Source of the DNA: Schistocephalus solidus
Taxonomy: Eukaryota > Platyhelminthes > Cestoda > Diphyllobothriidea > Diphyllobothriidae
Assembly: GCA_017591395.1 (NCBI GenBank)
Contig: WEDG01007400.1
Location: forward strand, 241,354 to 305,353
DNA length: 64,000 nucleotides
Direction of reading: 5' to 3'
Shown here: positions 45,225 to 56,275 of the stretch, in pieces
How the letters are laid out: every line of letters begins with the position of its first letter
Position numbering within the stretch: the first letter of the stretch is position 1
Position numbers and translations under genes: made by a program
The notes under the pieces: model-generated
What the model saw: the letters and a program-made list of their open reading frames with translations, nothing else
Databases searched by the model: none
What the model was told of the DNA's origin: nothing

Positions 45225-45650
45225 TTAAGGCCCTGAATAGGTAGAGCACTCACTGTGTGACAAGTTGCAAATTCCTTTGAAACTGGACGGTCTCCGTCCC
45301 GACTTTCTACCTGCCAGCAAACTAGAGCAGGCAGTGTCCCCAACCTCCTCTGCCTCGTGCCAATTGCCGGATAAATCCAAGTTGGCGATGGTGGGTGGCA
45401 GGAAGGCCTTAGCTTCCAGCGGCATCATCCTCCCATCATCCGCGTCATGCCGCCTGGTCTCAATGTTTATTGGAACAAATGTTCCGTCTCTATAGTAATA
45501 ATAGAAGTAGTCCATTAGTGGCTTCTGCACAACGGTTTCATATTTCCTTGCTGACGTTCTATTGTTGCATTGATTTTCGTCCACAAAGTGACATTTCCTA
45601 GCCTTCGAAAATTTCATCCGGTCTATAAGTAGCAACAAATAAACCGCCAA
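45225..45650 (-). CDS. Unrecognised 141-codon ORF, unit 2 copy
   Basis: The minus strand is open from 45650. The part after an acceptor-like CTACTTATAG reads RMKFSKARKCHFVDENQCNN, then QKPLMDYFYYYYRDGTFVP, LEAKAFLPPTIANLDLSGNW and LLAGRKSGRRPSSFKG. The corresponding frame is open in unit 3 up to a frame change near the end. I know no matching family. It may be an exon of an unknown host gene or a relic. Confidence 0.3.
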   Translation of the reverse strand: MAVYLLLLIDRMKFSKARKCHFVDENQCNNRTSARKYETVVQKPLMDYFYYYYRDGTFVPINIETRRHDADDGRMMPLEAKAFLPPTIANLDLSGNWHEAEEVGDTACSSLLAGRKSGRRPSSFKGICNLSHSECSTYSGP

Positions 45651-47654
45651 GTAACATAAAGCAAAATTTGACGAATAGATAACACAGATTCATTCGAAAA
45701 TACTATTGCATGTTAACAAAATTTTTCCTTTACCTTGGGTACCCTACGGTGATTATAGTGCTGCAGAGATTACAAACTGGGTGCGGACATATCTTGGAAA
45801 TGCTGGCGTTGCAAATTTCCGTCCCTAGGATATCTACAATAAAGAAAAATAACAGTAGAAAGACGATTTACAAAGTTGGACATTTCAGTCACACGCACTT
45901 ACCGACTGCTTCGGCTAACAAGTTGGAACACTGTTCCGTTGCCGAAAAATATCTACTCCTCCGCTGATACTGATTGCAGGCCTTAATTAATAATAGAATA
46001 GTGGCGCACAAGAAGAGCTCCAGCATTTTCGCCAAGTACCTAGTCGTGAATGTGCAGCTCTGCTAAGGCAATCGATTTTCGGGTCGTCTTTGAATTGTCT
46101 ACCTTCGATTAAGCAGTGCAACGTGATAGCAGAACACGTGTCCAACACGAGATTTGGGTTGATGCTGTCAATTGTGCATGATTTAGCCCTGGCTGAAGTT
46201 ATTTGGGATGCCGTATCGGCTGTTGAGGGAAAATGTGCTCAGCTGTGTATGCCTCGACCACCTCGAATGGTGTTTACCGATATACTCTTTAGATTTCGGA
46301 AGGTCAGCTGGTTAGAATCAGCATGGACACTTCCCTGAGGCTCTCTGACTAGTCATCTGGGATGTACAGCTCAAGGTAAACGCCTGGTGCTAATGCAATC
46401 TTTTCGATTCAAAAGTGACCCAGCTAAAAAGTCGCTCATTCTTTTCCTTCCTTGTAGCAAGCACATAACTCTAACCACTATAGCTAAACGTATTTTAAAA
46501 CTGACTGCAAAAAGCTGGAGTTTCGATAAGTTAGTTAAAGTGTTGGTGGAAATTCTGTGCATCTGACTTTTTCTTCAATTAGCCGTGATATAACTTCATA
46601 CAGAAATTAACCGTCAATCCTTGGCTTTAATAACGTTGCAGGGTTGAATACTGCAGAGCCTACTTAAAGCACTTTGAAGCATCATGGTTATATTTGACGT
46701 GGGGACGCTCTAGGGACGGTCGAGAGGCTGGCACAGTCCGAAAAGGCTTTTTTCGAAAAGAGTTATAACAAGAAACAACAGGAAGCCCTTTGGCTCAGCA
46801 ATTCATTTAAATTCCACTACTATTATCGTTGAGTTGTAAGATATGCTAAAGTTGCCGACGACCACGGGCTCATTATGGTCCATGGCAGGCATATTTAGGA
46901 TGAAAAGCAGGACGTTCACTCCTTCTGTGCAGCGATATTCAACTAAGCAGTGCAAAGTGCTTCATTCATCTAAGAATGTTTGTCGGCCAGGTCGTCACCT
47001 TTTATTTACAATTGACAGTAACCAATGCTTGCGTCTTCATCTAATCTTCCACTCCACGCGTTGAATTCCCAAGGGCTTCTTCAGAAATTTGGGCTTGCGT
47101 GAACTTACAAGTGTAGATTTTGTGGAGTAATATTTGGATTTAGTGCTCCATTGTGCATCGAAGCCACATGTTTGACGCATTTGGCTGACACAATTCTTCT
47201 CGGCTTCTGGATAAAGTGACGATGAGAAACCTCAGGTTATACCCACTGAAATTGGTGCTTATTAATTAATCCATTCATATAAGTGGCTGTCGCAGCGCAG
47301 TGAAACATTGATATATTCTCTCAAATGCCCCAAAAACAAATGGGTCATTTCAGTGACGTGCACCCTTCAGAAACAGGAGGTCGTTCTTAACCAATTCTCA
47401 AGATGGAATCCAACCTTTCCTGGTTGTTATGCCAAATGATTCAGTGCGTCCTTACAGCGAATTCTTCTCTGAAATGTAAAAAATATCAATACTCCATCAG
47501 GTATTCCAGTCATGATCTCCAGGTTATCTTAATAATTATCGAGGAAAATATAAAAGTCCGTTTTTAACAATGCACATTGGCAAGATAATTTTTAATAAAC
47601 CTCTCGAAACCAAGACATGTTTGCTAAAAACGATTTGCTGCAGAGATCGCCACG

Positions 47655-47830
47655 GGAGATGAACGCCGCATGGGTGGATCGTAAGGCCAAAGACCGCGAA
47701 GTATACGCGGATCGCAATGAACAATGCATTTGTACGCGCTTATCTAGGTGATCTGTGGTGCAATAGTCAGTGAAAGCGCGTTAATGCCCAGATCCAATGT
47801 GTCAAAACTCCTCATGGACCATTCGCAAAT
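47655..47830 (+). pseudogene. ZF-LINE-type linker relic, unit 2
   Basis: The same MNAAWVDRKAKDRE-YADRNE block as in units 1 and 3, with a frame break near 47725. It continues to MDHSQILGLW, where similarity to ZF-LINE ends. Confidence 0.5.
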
Positions 47831-48054
47831 ACTGGGCCTTTGGCGGAAATCCACTGTCCAAAAGATCCCATGCCACAGGCATCCCCAAGTGGAAGCGTCT
47901 CGAGTTTGGCAATCAACCGGTCCAGTGCCAAGAAGACTTGCAGGCTCCAGTCGACAACACCACCGGGTGGACCCAGTAGTGGTTTCTGCGGAATGTTGTT
48001 CACTAAACTGCCCTGGACGTACTCGGTAATGCATGTAAGCAACAGGATTACCAT
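47812..48054 (-). CDS. Candidate exon or relic, 80-codon open frame, unit 2
   Basis: The minus strand reads YVQGSLVNNIPQKPLLGPP, GGVVDWSLQVFLALDRLI and AKLETLPLGDACGMGSFGQW. This is protein-like in composition and open without stop, with a possible acceptor (CGTCCAG) before GGCAGT. The unit 3 copy (56247-56531) is the same. No family recognised. It overlaps plus-strand ORFs, so coding is uncertain. Confidence 0.25.
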   Translation of the reverse strand: MVILLLTCITEYVQGSLVNNIPQKPLLGPPGGVVDWSLQVFLALDRLIAKLETLPLGDACGMGSFGQWISAKGPVFANGP

Positions 48055-49249
48055 TATTTGCCTTTCAATAAGAACGTTTACTAACGAAAAAAGCCATGGC
48101 GGTGGTGGCTAACCTCCGGTCTTACAAAGTCAACTGATTATTGTGTCCTAAACACACACAAGTGGGTTATTCTGCTGGAAAACAAACAGAGGCCATCAGA
48201 CGCTACCAAAATAAACGCCGTACGGTTTCTGACACGAGACGTGATCCTGCAGGAATTCCGACGAATGGCGCGATAAGTAGAGATGCGAAATTGATGCAGT
48301 GAAAGACACATGCGCCTGAACCCGCATCCAGACTTCTCGACTCTGTCATTAAATATGACAGATATGGGTGATGGAAGAGATAGTGCGGTAGCTGTAGCAT
48401 AAGTCTACTAAAGCTTAAAACAAATCCCGCCGCAATCAACCGTCCCTGAACTGCCATGCTGTGGAGCAGATGGCGAACATAATCGGAATCGACCGTAAAA
48501 TTAATAACAACAAAAATAATTTTCTTTAATGCTTGGTTACCATTATTTTCCTTTGCGGACATTTTCGCTGGCTGACGTCGATATCTGAAGACGATGAAAC
48601 CCTGCGTAATAGGTCGAGGGAGCCAGTTGGTTTGCCAACACCATCTTATCACAATAGCTAATGTAGGCCTAGAACCCACGATAATATCCTGCAACTACTC
48701 TGATCTTCGTCGGGTAGACCAAGCCGACCTATACTACCAAGTTCACTTCAGTATCCCACTTTTCTACTCAGAACTGAAGACTACCTATCGAAATGCTGCT
48801 GTCTGCATCTTTTTTAGCTGTCCGAACTGGATATTTAGAGCAGGGGCGACAGGACCTTGCTAACGTCAAAGGTTGGTTAGCGTCCCTCGGGTAAGCTTGC
48901 TAACGATTTCGTGAACAATCTATTAGGAAAAGAACCAACTACCTGGCTGAAATATGGCTTGCTCTGACAACCAAGATGAAGGGTAAAGAAGACGATTCGT
49001 AGATGTCGCTGAATGTGTACATTTATTCACCGTTTTCAGCTTAAGCAACTTGCCGTGGTAGGCTTTTGAAATGGAACGGAGTTGATCTGAAATCCTCTGA
49101 GGGCAAAAATAGGTCTACCGCTTTGCCAAAACTTTTTATAGTGGACTGATTGAGGGATAAAGTACTTTCCTCGCCTCAAAGGTTGGCATACAGTAGGAAC
49201 ACCATCCTTACTACATGATATCACACTCTCGATGCCCCTCCACTCACGA

Positions 49250-50665
49250 TCAGGGATGCAATCCTCCTTGCTGGAAACTCCGCGTCAATTACGATGACGA
49301 AGACGATGACGACCACCACCACCTCCACGACCATCAACACCACATCCTTTGCCACGCACACCACGGTTGACATCACTTCCGACTCTCAACAAACCAAGAC
49401 CCTCACGAGCACTCGTCCCGAAGCTGTCCTCATCACGATAGCATCTGCACCTCACGCATTGGCCTGGTCAGTCATTGCAACGTCCATCTCACACTGACAC
49501 GTGCTTCAGTGTGTGGAGCCCCAACACGCTCTCGTCGGATCCGCCTCCACTACACACATTGCCCACGGACATTCCCTTACGAAACGGGACTAATCGGTCT
49601 TAGGCGCATTAACATAATCAGAGTTTACAACGATATCCACACGACATACGCACTGCCCACGGGCAGTGGTTAGAGTTTTGTGCTTGCTACAAGGAAGAAA
49701 ATTAATGAGCGACTTTAAAGCTGGGCCAATTTTGAATCGAAAACATCACATTAGCATCATGACATACGCACCCAGGATAGCAGAAAAATCTCCTATATTC
49801 AGTTCTAAGAACTCCCCATGCACTAAAAAGATCATTAATAGTAGCTTTATTAGCGCATCCCAGTTTGCAGTTCCTATAAATCCTGTCTTCATGACCACCG
49901 CACATGAACGGCACACATCGGCCGGGAAGTTCACATGCGAATCCATCGTAGTCAGTCCAATGTGCGTCTGCGCGGAGTGACGGACGGGTAGGCTGAGAGT
50001 CAGGCTGCAACGACTCATTCTTTACGTGACCTTCAACCCTCTCAGACATATGAGAGACGAGCTGCTAACCACCTTATTTAGAAAAATCCTGGTGCTTGCA
50101 TTTTGGGGCCAGATTGAGTGCTTGGTTCACGTAGACGAGATCATTAGTTATGTATGTAGTTGCGCCTATTCCACGCAATCATCCATTAATCGACTCGAAC
50201 GGTACCTGAGACCTGAAATTGGGAAAAGAGAGTGAGATCGATAGCTCAGCGTATGTTCCTCACTATACAAAATCTGAGGAGCTTGAAGATATCATGGTGA
50301 ACTAAAAGCCGTGGCTTGACAGGTTTCAGACTGATGGCATAACTTGGACCGCGTGATCAGCTCAGTGTGTTTGTTTTGTGCGGAGTGGGAGACTGGTGGA
50401 CTGAGGGTCAGGCCGCAATGGTTTTTTCTTAATGAGGCCTTTATGACGTTCACACTACCTGGGATCTAAGCCAAAAAGAGTGCCAGCCAATTGAACCCGA
50501 TCCCGCCTCCGGTATTCGTGAAGCCCTCTTGACAACGGGCGCATACCTTTGAGGGAAGAGAGAGCGCGATAATCTACCGCGCAGTTCACCGTCCCTGCAC
50601 CACCATGCTGTGGAGTACATGGTGGACCTAGTCAAAATCGGCGCTCGAATTGTGTCATGTCACCT
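49250..50665 (+). mobile_element. ZF-LINE finger-to-tail relic, unit 2
   Basis: A Thr-rich spacer (ACGACCACCACC near 49310) leads to a finger remnant at about 49440-49600. It then resumes at 49772 (CCAGGATAGCAG) after a 107-bp insertion, and ends with the tail (CACCGTCCCTGCACCACCATGC near 50587). Confidence 0.65.
49654..49760 (-). mobile_element. 107-bp insertion with 11-bp target duplication, unit 2
   Basis: GACATACGCAC flanks the insert at 49643-49653 and 49761-49771. Unit 0 has a single GACATACGCAC at 34850-34860 and no insert. The inserted sequence (AGTGGTTAGAG...TTGCTACAAGGAAG...TTTTGAATCGAAAA) is the reverse complement of about 46390-46485 of the same unit. AGTGGTTAGAG resembles a tRNA A box. 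Confidence 0.7.
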
Positions 50666-51803
50666 AGAAGGGCCAGAAAACAGGCGTTATTTGGTCTATG
50701 CCCTCATAACAAATCCAAAATAAAGAGGTGGGCTGTGATGATACACCAGGGCACTAGCTGATGTCGCGCCAGCCACCCTTGTGAGACTGTACTCTTTAAA
50801 TATTCGAAAATGTCCACTCTTTTGATGTTGTTGCCGTGGACAGTGATGCAACGGTAGTTGCTTTCAGTTTTGTGTGACGGCGGAAAATCCGAATCTTGCA
50901 GAGGCTCATACTTTGTTAAATATCTGCTTCGGTTGCGATGTTGAGCAGGCAGTCACCCACGAAGAATAAATGGTGGAAGTTTTTCGGCATAGACATGGCG
51001 GAGTCTTTATGTGAGTCAACAAGCTAAAATTCACTCACATACCATTCCAGAAAGGACATAATCACCAAAGTTACTCTCGTACAGATGCCCTTACAATAAT
51101 TGCATCGACGGCAGTTTTGAACTTCAACTGCACAAAATTCACTTGCAATATCTGACATCCAAACTTGGTTATAATAACATTGCAGTGTTAAAAACTGCAG
51201 ATCCTCATTTAAGTATTCTGTTGCAACATGGTTATGTTTGACGTGGGGACGCTCTATGGACATTCGAGAGGCTGACACTCTCAGAAACGGCTTGTTATAC
51301 AAAACAGTAAGAGCATATGTGCACAAGATTTTACGATATTCACAGAACCAACAGTTTCGCTTTTGGTGACCAGCTTTTTGTGACTCTGCAATTCATTTGA
51401 TTTTCTCTACGGCGTTCTTCCAGTTGCAAGAATTGTTATACTTTTCAATGATTGTGGGCGCATTGTGGATGAAATACAAGACGAGCACTCCTTCTTTACC
51501 GCGATATAAGCATATTTCACTGAACAGGGAAAGGTGCTTAATTGCTCTGAGAGGTTTTGACGGCCATATAGCGTCTCTCTTTATCAAGACTGAATCTTAA
51601 TCCAGTTTCCGAAGCCTCGCATCGAAATATATTTTGGAGTTCATATTTGCACCTAGGTTCTTATATCACTGCAGGGTAAAATAATGTAAAGACGTCTTTA
51701 GTTAGTTTGTGCTAACATGTATTTAGTTGACGTGGGACGTTTGAAGAACATTCACGAGGCTCTCACAATCAGGAATAATGAACCGTACTCAATGAATGTT
51801 TCT

Positions 51804-52340
51804 TCATAGACCCTTCAACGAGTCACATCGACATCCCCAACCTCGATGTCCAAGCCTGGATATCAGTAAAAAGGACTGAACTGGCGTACGAAGCGCATAA
51901 GTTCGAAGAAAAACGAGGCCAAACATTGTGATCACACGCTTGACACGGACTAACAACGTTGGAAACTGAGCATGTGGCAGCTGACGGTAGAATTCAATGA
52001 GAGTAGTGCAAGAAGTAAACTCGAACAAGAGAACGTCCGAAGCCTGCAGCTCAATCAACTGCAATTGCACATCAGATGGGGCGTCGTCATAGGGAACGTC
52101 AAAGGAAGTGCTGACAATCTTGAACTCTTTCGAATGAGAACGCCCATCATTGAAGCGCGAAGAGAATTCACTCCGCAGGGTTGACAGCACACTGATGCAT
52201 TCTTTGTTGTCAACGAGGGCTGCATCACACCGGGTGAGGTGCGGGAAATGGACATAGTCGCCCTCATACAGCTGTTTCTCCCATAGAATCAGCTTTGTTT
52301 CGAATGCCTGCACGTGGGCTTCCATGTTCGTGATGAACAC
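51804..52340 (-). pseudogene. hAT-transposase-like relic (GTF2IRD2/ZBED-type C-terminus), unit 2
   Basis: The 178-codon minus ORF begins MFITNMEAHVQAFETKLILW, then FPHLTRCDAAL, LSTLRSEFSSRFNDGRSHSK, FKIVSTSFDVPYDD, DVQLQLIELQASDVLL, IEFYRQLP and FPTLLVRVKRVITMFGL. The order and wording follow the C-terminal region of domesticated hAT-type proteins such as GTF2IRD2 and ZBED5 (SRFxDF, PFxVD, ELQCN, FYxxLP, AxRVxxMFG). The terminal hAT dimerisation motif is replaced by unrelated sequence. A relic, or a piece of an expressed gene. Confidence 0.6.
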
Positions 52341-52531
52341 ATTACGTCCTTGAAGTTTCAGGTTAAGAATTAATCGTCAGACCATTCGGGGTTGAAGACA
52401 CGACGTACGATGTTAACCATCCGGAGACTGGTAGCTGCGCTTTGCTTCTGCTCTTTAGGCATAGTAATCGGGGTTACTGTGCGGGAACTCGATGTCTGTA
52501 ATATGAGCATGAAATAAATTTGCTTCGCACG

Positions 52532-52723
52532 TCACAGCTCACACACGTGCGCACAACACACGCCTTGAACCTGGTATAGAATATGCTGGTGAAGCACATT
52601 ATTGAAGGTCTTCTTGAAGTATAGGTAGATTGCATGCACCACATTACCTTCTCCCGCGTGCTGAGAGACGGACAGTGCGAACCAAATAAACAACAACTCG
52701 AAATGTCTAACCCCCAACGTCAA
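52532..52723 (-). pseudogene. Possible CR1-like RT scrap, unit 2
   Basis: NVVHAIYLYFKKTFNNVLHQHILYQ resembles the VDxIYLDFxKAFDxVPHxxLL motif A region of CR1/Jockey RTs, with both catalytic Asp positions altered. Repeated in unit 3 near 61000-61190 with a frame change. Confidence 0.35.
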
Positions 52724-53062
52724 TTAAATATTAATCTCTCACATTTCAGCCTACTCATTTATGAAATGTCCATTAATTAACCTCATCATTTACGCAAATA
52801 GTCCTGCACACGAGAGCCCCTAGGAAAAAGACGAGAACCGTACTACCCAGCTTGAACGTCACCGAATGATTAAAAACCCGATGTTAAACAAGAGTTAATT
52901 TTCGGAATTTTATGAAGAAGAAGGTTTTTAGACTTTGCTTCATTTATCATGAAAAAAATAACTTACAACCTACTTGTAGGCTTATTTTAGTCAAAACAAT
53001 TCGCAATCCTACTCACAACTCAATGGAAAGTTTCATTCAACCAACTAGACAGACTTAAGGCG

Positions 53063-53242
53063 ATGGACAATCACTTGTTTCCAAAACAGCATAGGAACAT
53101 GGATCTGACGGCTTTAAACCGTCCACGAAGGGCAAGACGTCCTGCTCTGTCTTCCGCTGTTCCTCCTCCTCCGGTGACTGCTACTGCTGTCGATGGTGAT
53201 GGTAATGTTTCTGTTGTTCTTGTCGTTGATGTTGATGCATAG
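53063..53242 (+). CDS. Conserved 59-residue ORF, unit 3 copy
   Basis: MDNHLFPKQHRNMDLTALN through the RPRRARRP core to VVLVVDVDA; the same length and stop (TAG) as the others. Confidence 0.35.
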   Translation: MDNHLFPKQHRNMDLTALNRPRRARRPALSSAVPPPPVTATAVDGDGNVSVVLVVDVDA

Positions 53243-53471
53243 TCCCCACCTGAACTTGAACGCTTTTCTATGAAAATTAGGAAAAAAATAATTGTTAATT
53301 ACTAGAGTCTATAAAGAGAGGGTGCAAGTGGGAGCAGACTTCTAGACTTAAAGGGCCCCTTTAATAGCTCGATTTTAAAGCCCTGAATGGGCAGAGCACT
53401 CACTGTGTGACCAGTTGCAAATTCCTTTGAAACTGGACGGTCTCCGTCCCGACTTTCTACCTGCCAACAGA

Positions 53472-53843
53472 CTAGAGCAGGCAGTGTCCCCAACCTCCCC
53501 CTGCCTCGTGCCAATTCCCGGATAAATCCAAGTTGGCGATGGTGGGTGGCAGGAAGGCCTTGGCTTCCAGTGGCATCATCCTCCCATCATCCGCGTCATG
53601 CCACCTGGTCTCAATGTTTATTGGAACAAATGTTCCGTCTCTATAGTAATAATAGAAGAAGTCCATTAGTGGCTTCTGAACAACGGTTTCATATTTCCTT
53701 GCTGACGTTCTATTGTTGCATTGATTTTCGTCCACAAAGTGACATTTCCTAGCCTTCGAAAATTTCATTCGTCTATAAGTAGCAAGAAATAAACCGCCAA
53801 GTAACGTAAAGCAAAATTTGACGAATAGATAACACAGACTCAT
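53472..53843 (-). CDS. Unrecognised minus ORF, unit 3 copy
   Basis: Open frame of 123 codons with the same RMKFSKARKCHFVDENQ, YYYYRDGTFVPINIETR and LPPTIANLDLSGNWHEA blocks as unit 2. An extra C near 53505 moves its end into another frame. Confidence 0.3.
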   Translation of the reverse strand: MSLCYLFVKFCFTLLGGLFLATYRRMKFSKARKCHFVDENQCNNRTSARKYETVVQKPLMDFFYYYYRDGTFVPINIETRWHDADDGRMMPLEAKAFLPPTIANLDLSGNWHEAGGGWGHCLL

Positions 53844-56089
53844 TCGAAAATACTATTGCATGTTAACCAAATTTTTCCTTTACCTTGGATGCCCTACGGT
53901 GATTATAGTGCTGCAGAGATTACAAACTGGGTGCGGACATATCTTGGAAATGCTGGCGTTGCAAATTTCCGTCCCTAGGATATCTATAAGAAAGAAAATT
54001 AACAGTTAAAAGATGATTTACAAAAGTTGGACATTTCAGTCACACGCACTTACCTACTGATTCGGCTAACAAGTTGGAACACTGTTCCGTTGCCGAAAAA
54101 TATCTACTCCTCCACTGATACTGATTGCAGGCCTTAATTAATAATAGAATAGTGGCGCACAAGAAGAGCTCCAGCATTTTCGCCAAGTACCTAGTCGTGA
54201 ATGTGCAGCTCTGCTAAGGCAATCGATTTTCGGGTCGTCTTTGAATTGTCTACCTTCGATTAAGCAGTGCAGCATGGTAGCGGAGCACGTGCTCAACACG
54301 TGTGCATGTTTCAGCTCTAACTGAAATTATTTGAGATGCCGTTTCGGCTGTTTGGGGATATTTTGCTCAGATGAGTCTGCCTCGACCACCTCGAATGGTG
54401 TCTAACGATACACGATTAGATTTCGGAAGTTTAGCTGGTTAGAATCAGCATGGACACTTCCCTGAGGTTCTCTGACAAGTCATCTGGGATGTACAGCTCA
54501 AGGTAAACGCCTGGTGCTAATGCCATTTTTCCGATTCAACAGTGACCAGGCTTTAAATTCGCTCATTCTTTTCCTTCCTTGTAGCAAGCACATAACTCTA
54601 ACCACTATAGCTAAACGTATTTTAAAACTGACTGCAAAAAGCTGGAGTTTCGATATGTTAGTGAAAGTGTTGGTGGAAATTCTGTGCATCTGACTTTTCC
54701 TTCAATTAGTCGTGATATAACTACATACAGAAATTAACCGTCAATCCTTGGCTTTAATAACGTTGCAGGGTTGAATACTGCAGAGCCTACTTAAAGGACT
54801 TTGAAGCATCATGGTTATATTTGACGTGGGGACGCTCTAGGGACGGTCAAGAGGCTGGCACAGTCCGAAAAGGGCTTTTTTTCGAAGAGTTATAACAAGA
54901 AACAACAGGAAGCCCTTTTTTCTCAGCTATTCATTTAAATTCCACTACTTTTATCGTCGAGTTGTAAGATACGCTAAAGTTGCCGACGACCGCGGGCTCA
55001 TTATGGTCTATGGCCGGCATATTTAGGATGAAAAGCTAGACGTTCACTCCTTCTGTGCAGCGATATAAGGATATTCAACTAAGCAGTGCAAAGTGCTTCA
55101 TTCATCTAAGAATGTTTGTCGGCCAGGTCGTCACCTTTTATTTACAATTGACAGTAACAAATGCTTGTGTCTTCATCTAATCATCCACTCCGCGCGTTGA
55201 ATTTCCAAGGGCTTCTTCAGAACAATTTAACGATAAACCAGACAGACAACATGGACAAGAGACTCTCCACCATCCCACTAAATCGAACTTTATCAACGCA
55301 GAAACAGTACTTTACTGAAGTGCTCAACCGTATGCTACTTTTCTTACCTCCAAAGTTGAATAAGAATCAGAAGGCCGACAACTTTCGACGCAGTGTCCTT
55401 CAATGGTATCGCTAAAACCGGACATATTTATTTAACATCTCTATTTTTAAGTCCACTTATCGTTTGTCACTTACTCCAATCCTGCCCGTGATCATTGCAC
55501 ATCTAAAGTTTGCCTTGAATTTTGGGCTTGCGTGAACTTACAAATGTAGATTTTGTGAAGTAATGTTTGGATTTAGTGCTCCATTGTGCATCGAAGCCAC
55601 ATATTTGACGCATTTGGCTGACACAATTCTCCTCGGCTTCTGGATAAAGTGACGATGAGAAACCTCAGGTTATACCCACTGAAATTCGTGCTTATTAATT
55701 CATCCATTCATATAAGTTGCTATCGCAGCGCAGTGATACATTGATATATTCTCTCAAATGCCCCTAAAACAAATGGGTCATTTCAGTGACGTGCACCCTT
55801 CAGAAACAGGGAGGTCGTCCTTACCCAATTCTCAAGATGGAATCCAACTTTTCCTGGTTGTTATGCCAACTGATTCAGTGCGTCCTTACAGCGAATTCTT
55901 CTCTGAAATGTGAAAAATATCAATCCTCCATCAGGTATTCCAGTCATGATCTCCAGGTTATCTTAATAATTATCGAGGAAAATATAAAAGTCCGTTTTTA
56001 ACAATGCACATTGGCAAGATAATTTTTAATAAACCTCTCGAAACCAAGACATGTTTGCTGAAAACGATTTGCTGTAGAGATCGCCACGG

Positions 56090-56275
56090 GAGATGAACGC
56101 CGCATGGGTGGATCGTAAGGCCAAAGACCGCGAAGTATACGCGGATCGCAATGAACAGATGCATTTTTTCGCGCTTATCGAGGCGATCTGCGGTGCAATA
56201 GTCAGTGAAAGCGCGTTAATGCCCAGATCCAATGTGTCAAAACTCCTCACGGACCATTCGCAAATACTGGGCCTT
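56090..56275 (+). pseudogene. ZF-LINE-type linker relic, unit 3
   Basis: MNAAWVDRKAKDREVYADRN, EQMHFFALIEAICGAIVSE and KLLTDHSQILGLW match the ZF-LINE linker/RT start over about 60 codons without a break in this copy. It lies in a 123-codon ORF (56093-56464), whose latter part shows no similarity. Confidence 0.55.

Larger units (their letters stand above)
44867..53016 (+). repeat. Tandem unit 2 (8.15 kb)
   Basis: Colinear with unit 3 throughout and very similar, down to long identical stretches (for example 51397-51600 and 59867-60070). It lacks about 0.3 kb found in units 1, 3 and 4 near 47090, which accounts for its shorter length. Confidence 0.85.
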
